NCBI RefSeq assembly: GCF_905171765.1
Contig: NC_053390.1
Location: 141,874,968-141,938,967, forward strand
Direction of reading: 5' to 3'
From: Bufo bufo
Taxonomy: Eukaryota > Chordata > Amphibia > Anura > Bufonidae
DNA: 64,000 bases
Each line of letters opens with the position of its first letter. The stretch's first letter is position 1. A program made the position numbers and the translations under genes. Of the stretch, positions 57,700 to 64,000 are shown one piece after another. The notes under the pieces were generated by a model, which saw only the letters and a list, made by a program, of their open reading frames with translations, did no database searches and was not told the DNA's origin.

Positions 57700-59157
57700 A
57701 TGTCGGCCAGCATGGACTCCGCCTTCCCCATACTGGAATACCTGGGGGGCGGCCTCCCAGTGCAATGGGAGGATCTGGCTGATCTTATTGGCGCCACCCT
57801 ATCGCTCTCAGGAGAAGGATCGAGCATGTTGGAGAGTGAGCAGAGCTTTGCTGCAACGTCCGCGCCTGAAATATCAAAGATGGATAATGTTGGTGTAGAG
57901 CCTGAGGACGCTCCACCGGCCTACTCTCCGGGACCGGAGAGACCCGCCTGCCCGCCGCCGGAGAAAGAACCAGAGCATCATTATGGCTTCTGGAGAGACT
58001 TCTTCCAGCCCTCTTTCAAGTGGTCAGCACTTATGGCGGAGGTCCGGGAAGTCGCCAAAAAGCGGAATACAAAGACTAAAATATATTATGAGGAACTGAC
58101 CAAGACTATCCATGAACGACACACCAACACCCAACCCCGCCTGGAAAGGAGAAAGGGAGTGGTGGTGTCCTTTGACAAAACCCGTGGCTACGGGTTCATC
58201 CAAGATTATCTAACTGGCAGAGACTTGTATGTTAACAGAAGATCTGTCAAGAGAGACTACCTCCCTTCCTATCAGCACAGCCTCCGCGAGGGAGAGGAAG
58301 TGGAGTTCACCCCTGCCGAGAGCCTGAGAGGCCCTTATGCAACTGCCGTGACCCGTCCCAAGCGAGAACCTGAGGACTGGGAGGCAGAAGAAGACTACTC
58401 TGGCTGCGAGCGGGAACCTGAACGCTCTCCAGAGCCGGCCCATCACGCTTTCCAAGAGCAGGGCTCCTTCATTGGGCCTAATGTCTTCTGGCAGCCAACC
58501 GTGTTGGAAAAATGGGTGAGCCCCTATCCTTCCCCCGAGCTGCCTCGTCGGGAGAAGACCGTACAGGACATTGAGAATTTAAAAGGACTTCGGGTTACCT
58601 TGGAGAATATCCGGAAGGGTAGGAGACCCGATGCGCCACCGGAATCTGCAGAGGCCGCGTCCGAGCCATCGTTGACTGTACCTGCGCCGGCGGCGCCAGC
58701 AGAGGACAGCGATTCCGACACAGAGAGCATTGGTGACCAGATCGTCCGGCTAAAGGAAAAGTTGCGGGAGCTGCGCAAGATTGCCACCGCCAGGATCCGG
58801 ACGCCGCCTAAGGAGGATGAGGTAAGGGTGCCTGTCACCACCCGTAGACCACCTTCTGTCACCCCCGCTCCGTTGCGGCCCCAAAGAGGACCCGCTATTG
58901 CTGTGAACTGCTGCACAGAGCCCACCGGACCGCTTGCGGCGGCGGTACCCAATGCAGCACCACCCACAATCATTATGCCGGGACCGGTACGGTCCACCCG
59001 AGGGTCTACCCCTAGGCCCATGGGGCCAATACCTATTAGGGGCCCCTTTACCTTGCAGCTGCCCCCTGACACCGTTATGTGGGCACATCCTCCTGTAGAG
59101 GACTACTACAGGCCGTACTTGCCAGCAGAGCCGGGTAATTATGACATACCCCTGTGA
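57700..59157 (+). CDS. Gag-like protein with Y-box-type cold-shock domain and PPxY motif
   Basis: 485 codons from ATG 57700; a second ATG follows at codon 5. Residues 72-75 are PPAY, a PPxY motif that in retroviral Gag recruits NEDD4-type ligases. Residues ~92-145 are basic and helix-prone. Residues 151-221 form a cold-shock domain: GVVVSFDKTRGYGFI (RNP1-like GYGFI at 163-167), RDLYVN (RNP2-like), then the longer SVKRDYLPSYQHSLREGEE loop typical of Y-box proteins, and VEF...GPYATAVTRP. Tryptophan of the usual KWF is replaced by Ser. Residues 225-340 are acidic and Pro-rich, 345-362 a charged heptad-like helix, and the tail is Pro-rich. No CCHC knuckle is seen; the cold-shock domain may take that RNA-binding role. 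The Gag role is inferred from position. Confidence 0.75.
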   Translation: MSASMDSAFPILEYLGGGLPVQWEDLADLIGATLSLSGEGSSMLESEQSFAATSAPEISKMDNVGVEPEDAPPAYSPGPERPACPPPEKEPEHHYGFWRDFFQPSFKWSALMAEVREVAKKRNTKTKIYYEELTKTIHERHTNTQPRLERRKGVVVSFDKTRGYGFIQDYLTGRDLYVNRRSVKRDYLPSYQHSLREGEEVEFTPAESLRGPYATAVTRPKREPEDWEAEEDYSGCEREPERSPEPAHHAFQEQGSFIGPNVFWQPTVLEKWVSPYPSPELPRREKTVQDIENLKGLRVTLENIRKGRRPDAPPESAEAASEPSLTVPAPAAPAEDSDSDTESIGDQIVRLKEKLRELRKIATARIRTPPKEDEVRVPVTTRRPPSVTPAPLRPQRGPAIAVNCCTEPTGPLAAAVPNAAPPTIIMPGPVRSTRGSTPRPMGPIPIRGPFTLQLPPDTVMWAHPPVEDYYRPYLPAEPGNYDIPL

Positions 59158-59940
59158 ATCAGCCTGCTAGGCCTTTGATTTATTTCACCAAAGAATGATG
59201 TTGTTAACCCTTCCAGGACAGGAGTCCTATGTTTTCTGGTCCTTTGTTGCTGCTGCCAGTTTATCCACGGCTCAGTGGTAGGTGTCACTCACTGAAATAA
59301 TAAACTCAACAAAGCCAAGTTTGTTTCCAGGATCTCCTGCCTGCTTTTGCTATTTTCCACCACGTTGTGCCTGTTCCGTTGTTGCACCGTTTACCCTTAC
59401 CCCCCTTTTCAGGTTGATCAGGGGTATTACAGCACTTGTTTTATATTATACAATTTTATTGTGCAACTTGATAGTAAGGAACCGTGCCCGGAGATAGACT
59501 CAAAAGAACCTGAGCCTCTGAGATTTTTGCTCTTTTAAAAGGAAATGTGCCCAGAGATGGACTCCACCGCATGAGAGCCTCTGTGATTTATAGGAAAATA
59601 ACCTGGGTACGAACTCATATTTGTTCTTTGAGCCTCCAAGAACTTTTATACTGTTTTACCGTTTCTTGCTGTTCTAATATGGACTTATTCATTGTCATGG
59701 ACTATCCTGGTATTAATGTCACGCTGTGCCAGGTCAGCGCCCCAGTTCCATTCACTATCCTGAGAGAAGAGAACGACGCCCCTTGTCACCACCCTTCACC
59801 TTTGCCAATTGGACCTGATATGAATGTAAATGCAGATGAATGACATATATGTATGCCTGCATGTGTCTTTTTCTGTTTCAGGTAAAGATTCCAGTTGGGC
59901 GGGCCCTGATGGAGTACGAGGTCGTACTCAGCTTAAAGTA
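59158..59940 (+). other. LTR element 3' internal region, no pol
   Basis: Open frames are short and unrelated to known proteins. AATAAA occurs near 59300. A ~90-bp imperfect duplication lies at 59480-59590 (GAGCCTCTGAGATTT / GAGCCTCTGTGATTT). An acceptor-like CTTTTTCTGTTTCAG ends near 59881. The last bases form an 8-bp hairpin (59912-59929) where a polypurine tract would be expected. Confidence 0.6.
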
Positions 59941-60910
59941 TTTAGTGTACGGGGACTGTAATGCCCGTCACTACAGAAGGGTCACTTGGTGTGCTGTCGC
60001 CCCCCCCTTATCTATGGGGAAGCTGGTATAAGTCATCTTCATAAAATGTAATGTAATGTAATGCTATGTACTTCCCTGTTACTGTAAAATGTGCATGTAC
60101 AGGCCTGCTAGGGGTGTCATTCTAGCTCTTAGTCACTAGAGGGAGCTAGGGAGCCCTAGTTTATATAAGGCCCAGTCAGGCTAAGGAGAGGAGTCTTGAG
60201 TCTAGAGTTGGAGTTGTGGTTGGAGTCTGAAGTCTGTAGTCTAGTCTAACCAGAGATTAGGCTATGTCAGAGTCAAGTCCAGGCCTGAAGCCTGTGAACC
60301 AGGAGAGGGTAATGCAGTCCCTGTAACCGGGTTCCAGATCCAAGGAGAAGGTTCCCCTCCTGAGTTTATATATGCAGAAGCAGGAACACCACAGTTAACC
60401 AGCCTGAGGAAACTGAGAGAGACAGAGGCAAGTCCAGAAAAGCAAGAGGTACTAAAGACAACAGAGGAGGTACTTGATAATTATAAAACCAAGGATATAC
60501 GCCAGAGCTAGGGCATCGGGCCTTGGAGAAGAGTTTCTATGTTCCAGGATCAGTCAGGAATAGAGTGCAAGCCGCCTGTACTGCAAGTCCTGTGTTTAAC
60601 ACTCTGAAGTCACCTTGCTATATATATATTGCCTGCATCAAATGTACTGCAACCAACTGTCTGCAAAGGAACTGCGCTTCCATCTATGTCCATGTATGAT
60701 GACTACTAAAGTTTGAGTTCTGTTTTAACATCACGTGGTTCCTCAGTTATTCCTGCTATCAGCAAACGGCGTGCCACCGTTTAATTGGCACTGGCGTCAC
60801 GAACATTTCTCATCATCACCTGCCCTTGCAGAGAGTCAGCCGTCTCAGGTTACTGTCTATTGCACTACAACACCCAGGAACATTTCTACACCTAACTTGA
60901 GTACGCTGCA
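59941..60910 (+). repeat. 3' LTR (970 bp)
   Basis: It matches the 5' LTR except an extra C in the C run near 60000, about three internal base changes, and TTTAGTG instead of TGTAGTG at the start. TATATAAG is at 60162-60169. Confidence 0.85.
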
Positions 60911-61241
60911 TATTTCTTTTACCTTTATGGCTCCTATCTTCCACACATAACCATGTCAATGCAGCTCTTTCTAAATTCCTGTGATGTTATGTCCATGGGT
61001 GGGGCAGTGATAGGGGAGTGTCTATGTAACTAACTGGTGAGAGGAGCTATAAACTAGCAAGGCATTATTGGGAACAGAGCTGGAGCTGTGGCAGCGAAAG
61101 AAGTGCATCATGGGTTTGTTTGGATACAGAAACAGGAAGTGCCACCTACAGGATGGAAACAAACCATACATGCTGACAATGGGTCAGGACAGGAGAGTTC
61201 AAATTGGAAAAAAAATCTGTGATCCAGGGAAACTCCTTTAA

Positions 61242-62011
61242 ATCCAGGCCAAACTTGTAAGGGGGTCCCACTCCAACATGACCGGCATCAGCAATAGGTT
61301 CAGAATAAACTTACAATTATTTTAGTCTTCTTAAAGCACAACCATAATGCACACACTCATGTCCAAGTATAAAGCTCATAGTCACAGAACAGGGGCAATG
61401 TACACCATAATATCATAGCAAAGAAACAACACACAAAAAAGATCACCATGTACATTGCAAGTCACATCAGAGGGAATATACATAATGATGTCACATGGAG
61501 GTGTAATGCACACATCTTGTCACAGCACACAAAGAATGCAACACATAATACTGAAAACAAGCAATAATGCAGGGGTAACTGCATTAGTGTATTGCCCAAT
61601 AGTGTATTGCAAGGGTATTTTCTAAGTACTGATTGGTTATGTTCCTTTTATTCTGTTCCCTTTCATTATTACCATTCTGTGTAATGATTCTTGTAATGTA
61701 GTACCCATTCCCATTGTGCTGATAAGACCACATTCCTGAGTGATCTCAGAGACATACGTGCTGCACACTGGAGGAGGAGCTAAAATGTTTAAACTCTATG
61801 AAACACTTACATTTGGGGCACTCCATTAAAGGCTTTATTCTAAGTATGATGGAAGTAGAGATTTGCCCTATTTCTTGTACACCATGGGTGATATTACATG
61901 GCGACCAGTGTGCCACCCCATATTGCATGTCCAGTGATGATTATTTAATTAAATTTATTATATTCTGTATGTGCTTTCTCTGTTTTATTTTATACTTAAT
62001 CACTTAGTAAA
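61242..62011. other. No gene seen
   Basis: AT-rich, no termini recognised and no supported open frame. Confidence 0.5.
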
Positions 62012-62347
62012 TACCGTATTTTTCGCCCTATAAGACACACTTTTTCCCCCCCAAAAGTGGGGGGAAAATAGCAGTGCGTCTTATGGGGCAAATGCTGCTG
62101 ATTTTGCCGTATTTTCAATGATACACCCGCCGCGATGCCGCGCGGCGGGTGTATCAGCTGTGAGGGAGGAGGGGCTGGGGGCCGGCATCTGCATTTATAA
62201 TGACAGCGGGGCCCGTGCAGTGACTGTATTCTACTACACGGGCCCCGCTCACTGTATAATCGTATCTGTATTCTGTAATAGTTAATTGTGTATATAATGT
62301 AATCGCATATTCAGCGCTACTTACAACTACAAGCGCTCGGTAGGTAA

Positions 62348-63096
62348 GGGCTCTTTCACACTTGCGTTCTTTTCTTCCGGCATAGAGTTCCGTCGTCGGG
62401 GCTCTATGCCGGAAGAATCCTGATCAGTTTTATCCTAATGCATTCTGAATGGAGAGAAATCCGTTCAGGATGCATCAGGATGTCTTCAGTTCCGGACCGG
62501 AACGTTTTTTGGCCGGAGAAAATACCGCAGCATGCTGCGCTTTTTGCTCCGGCCAAAAATCCTGAACACTTGCCGAAAAGGCCGGATCCGGAATTAATCC
62601 GGATCCGGCCTTAAGCTAAACGTCGTTTCGGCGCATTGCCGGATCCGACGTTTAGCTTTTTCTGAATGGTTACCATGGCTGCCAAGACGCTAAAGTCCTG
62701 GCAGCCATGGTAAAGTGTAGTGGGGAGCGGGGGAGCAGTATACTTACTGTCCGTGTGGCTCCCCAGGCGCTCCAGAGTGACGTCAGGGCGCCCCACACGC
62801 ATGGATGACGTGATCGCATGGATCATGTGATCCATGCGCATGGGGCGCTCTGACGTCATTCTGGAGCGCCCGGGGAGCCGCACGGACTGTAAGTATACTG
62901 CTCCCCCGCTCCCCACTACTACTATGGCAAGCAGGACTTTAATAGCGTCCTGGCTGCCATAGTAACACTGAACACATTTTGAAGACGGATCCGTCTTCAA
63001 ATGCTTTCAGTTCACTTGCGTTTTTCCGGATCCGGCGGGCACCTCCGGCAAATGGAGTGCACGCCGGATCCGGACAACGCAAGTGTGAAAGGGCCC
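62348..63096. mobile_element. Nested Harbinger-like MITE (749 bp)
   Basis: GGGCTCTTTCACACTTGCG and CGCAAGTGTGAAAGGGCCC are inverted ends, flanked by TAA (62345-62347, 63097-63099), the duplication of PIF/Harbinger elements. The GC-rich interior has TCCGGATC palindromes and a CCATGGTTACC block shared with 1-30. It is non-coding. Confidence 0.7.
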
Positions 63097-63532
63097 TAAC
63101 AGAGAGAAGGGAGGAGGCAGGCCGGGAGGATGGGCGGGCGGCGCGTCACTCACTACGTCACGCCCCTGCGCCACCCACTTTATGAATGAAGCAGGCGGCG
63201 TGGGCGCATGACGTAGTGACTCACGCTGCCAGCGCCCGTCCTCCCGGCCTGCCTCCTCCCTCCTCTCTGCTACCTACCGAGCGCTTGTAGTTGTAAGTAG
63301 CGCTGATTATGCGATTACATTATATACACAATTAACTATTACAGAATACAGATACGATTATACAGTGAGCGGGGCCCGTGTAGTAGAATACAGTCACTGC
63401 ACGGGCCCCGCTGTCATTATAAAAGCAGATGCGACCCCCACCCCTTGTATTGAGGGTCATTCACTACAGGGACACTGTTATGGAGGGGATCTGTGGATGA
63501 CACATAGCATAAGATGCTATATATGTGTCATC

Positions 63533-63790
63533 CACAGATCCCCCCCCCATAACAGTGTCATACACAGATCCCCATAACAGTGCCATCTAGAGACCCCAAT
63601 AAGAGCCACCCACAGATCCCCCATAAGTGTCACCCACAGATCCCCCATAAGTGTCACCCACAGATCCCCCATAAGTGTCACCCACAGATCCCCCATAACA
63701 GTGCGTCACCCACAGATCCCCCATAACAGTGCGTCACCCACAGATCCCCCATAACAGTTCGCCATCCACAGATCCCCCATAACAGTGTGC
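63533..63790. repeat. Short tandem repeat, unit about 24-32 bp
   Basis: CACCCACAGATCCCCCATAA recurs about eight times with variable GTGTC or CAGTGCGT joints. It is a minisatellite within the TA-flanked element. Confidence 0.75.
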
Positions 63791-64000
63791 CATCCACAGA
63801 CCACAATTAGTTCAAAACCCACCAAAAGCACACCTATTGGTTCAAATTTTTTTTTCTCTTATTTTCCTCCTCAAAAACCTAGGTGCGTCTTATGGGCCGG
63901 TGCGTCTTATAGGGTGAAAAATACGGTATATTTATTCACTTAGCCTGCATAAATTTATTCATTCTCAAATCTTTTAAATTCACGTTATGTTACAAATAAT

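Larger units (their letters stand above)
56315..60910 (+). mobile_element. Young LTR retroelement with a cold-shock-domain ORF and no pol
   Basis: Two LTRs (56315-57283, 59941-60910) differ at about four bases and one indel by eye. TATT flanks the element at 56311-56314 and 60911-60914 (4-bp duplication; 5 bp if counted TATTT). A tRNA-Ser-type primer site and one 485-codon ORF lie inside. No protease, RT, integrase or env is seen, so it depends on another element for replication. It is a gag-only type non-autonomous retroelement; the parent family is unknown to me. Confidence 0.85.
56237..61241. mobile_element. TTAA MITE hosting the LTR element
   Basis: TTAAAGGGATTTTCTGATTT (56237) and GGGAAACTCCTTTAA (to 61241) are its ends. 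The LTR element 56315-60910 lies between. About 400 bp remain without it. Confidence 0.6.
62014..63926. mobile_element. TA-flanked palindromic DNA element
   Basis: CCGTATTTTTCGCCCTATAA (62014) and its near-inverse TTATAGGGTGAAAAATACGG (to 63926) are flanked by TA, as in Tc1/mariner-type MITEs. Long inner arms pair (62215-62345 with about 63255-63415). It is interrupted by the element at 62348-63096. Confidence 0.7.

Noticed and set aside
58210..59088. Minus-strand frames opposite the cold-shock ORF
   Set aside because: GC-rich antisense shadows; the LTR element is oriented plus and the plus frame has a clear domain.
63533..63790. CRISPR-like array of CACCCACAGATCCCCCATAA
   Set aside because: Short, variable tandem units without spacers inside a DNA element.

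Overview
This is a eukaryotic, gene-poor window made almost entirely of nested transposable elements. It looks like an anuran amphibian. The grounds are about fifteen miniature elements with TTAA target sites and AAAGGGG-type ends (T2/Kolobok-like, abundant in frogs), Penelope-like, L2, L1, Tc1/mariner, hAT and Harbinger-like elements, and one exon resembling vertebrate MCTP1 on the minus strand at 34418-34537. The window is probably intronic or near-genic sequence of that gene. All family names come from motif recognition by eye; no database was searched.

Layout. 1-6.0 kb: a hAT end, a 2-kb hAT element carrying a 33-bp minisatellite, then three TTAA elements joined end to end and a fourth at 5581. 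6.9-24.1 kb: an old, frameshifted Penelope-like element (PLE) on the minus strand, split by a 0.7-kb hAT element (9704-10417), by a very young 12.2-kb PLE array (10514-22710) with a 15-bp target duplication, and by a palindromic element (23671-24082). The array has an inverted 3' copy (A), a 5'-truncated direct copy (B) and a full-length copy (C). Copy C has an RGG-rich ORF1 and a reverse transcriptase/GIY-YIG ORF2 in the -1 frame, joined by what looks like a textbook -1 frameshift signal. Each copy carries a hammerhead-ribozyme-like motif and a promoter-like block, so copy B is placed to drive copy C.

24.2-30.7 kb: TTAA elements, including a 3.9-kb composite of satellite-like inverted modules, and an L1 fragment with a 59-bp target duplication. 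30.7-38 kb: palindromic elements, the MCTP1-like exon, and the core of a large non-autonomous DNA transposon. 38-41.6 kb: an almost intact L2 LINE (minus strand) with a 2A-like NPGP motif, ended 13 codons early by a TGA. 43.8-45.7 kb: a broken Tc1 element fused to a truncated TTAA element. 46.6-55.4 kb: hAT and TTAA elements, AT-rich non-repeat blocks, and a Tc1-like element with complete ends whose transposase has one frameshift.

56.2-61.2 kb: a young LTR element inserted in a TTAA element. It has 969/970-bp LTRs, a primer-binding site matching tRNA-Ser, and a single 485-residue ORF containing a Y-box-type cold-shock domain and a PPxY motif, with no pol. This and the PLE frameshift signal are the most unusual items here. 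62.0-63.9 kb: a TA-flanked palindromic element with a nested Harbinger-like element and a short tandem repeat.
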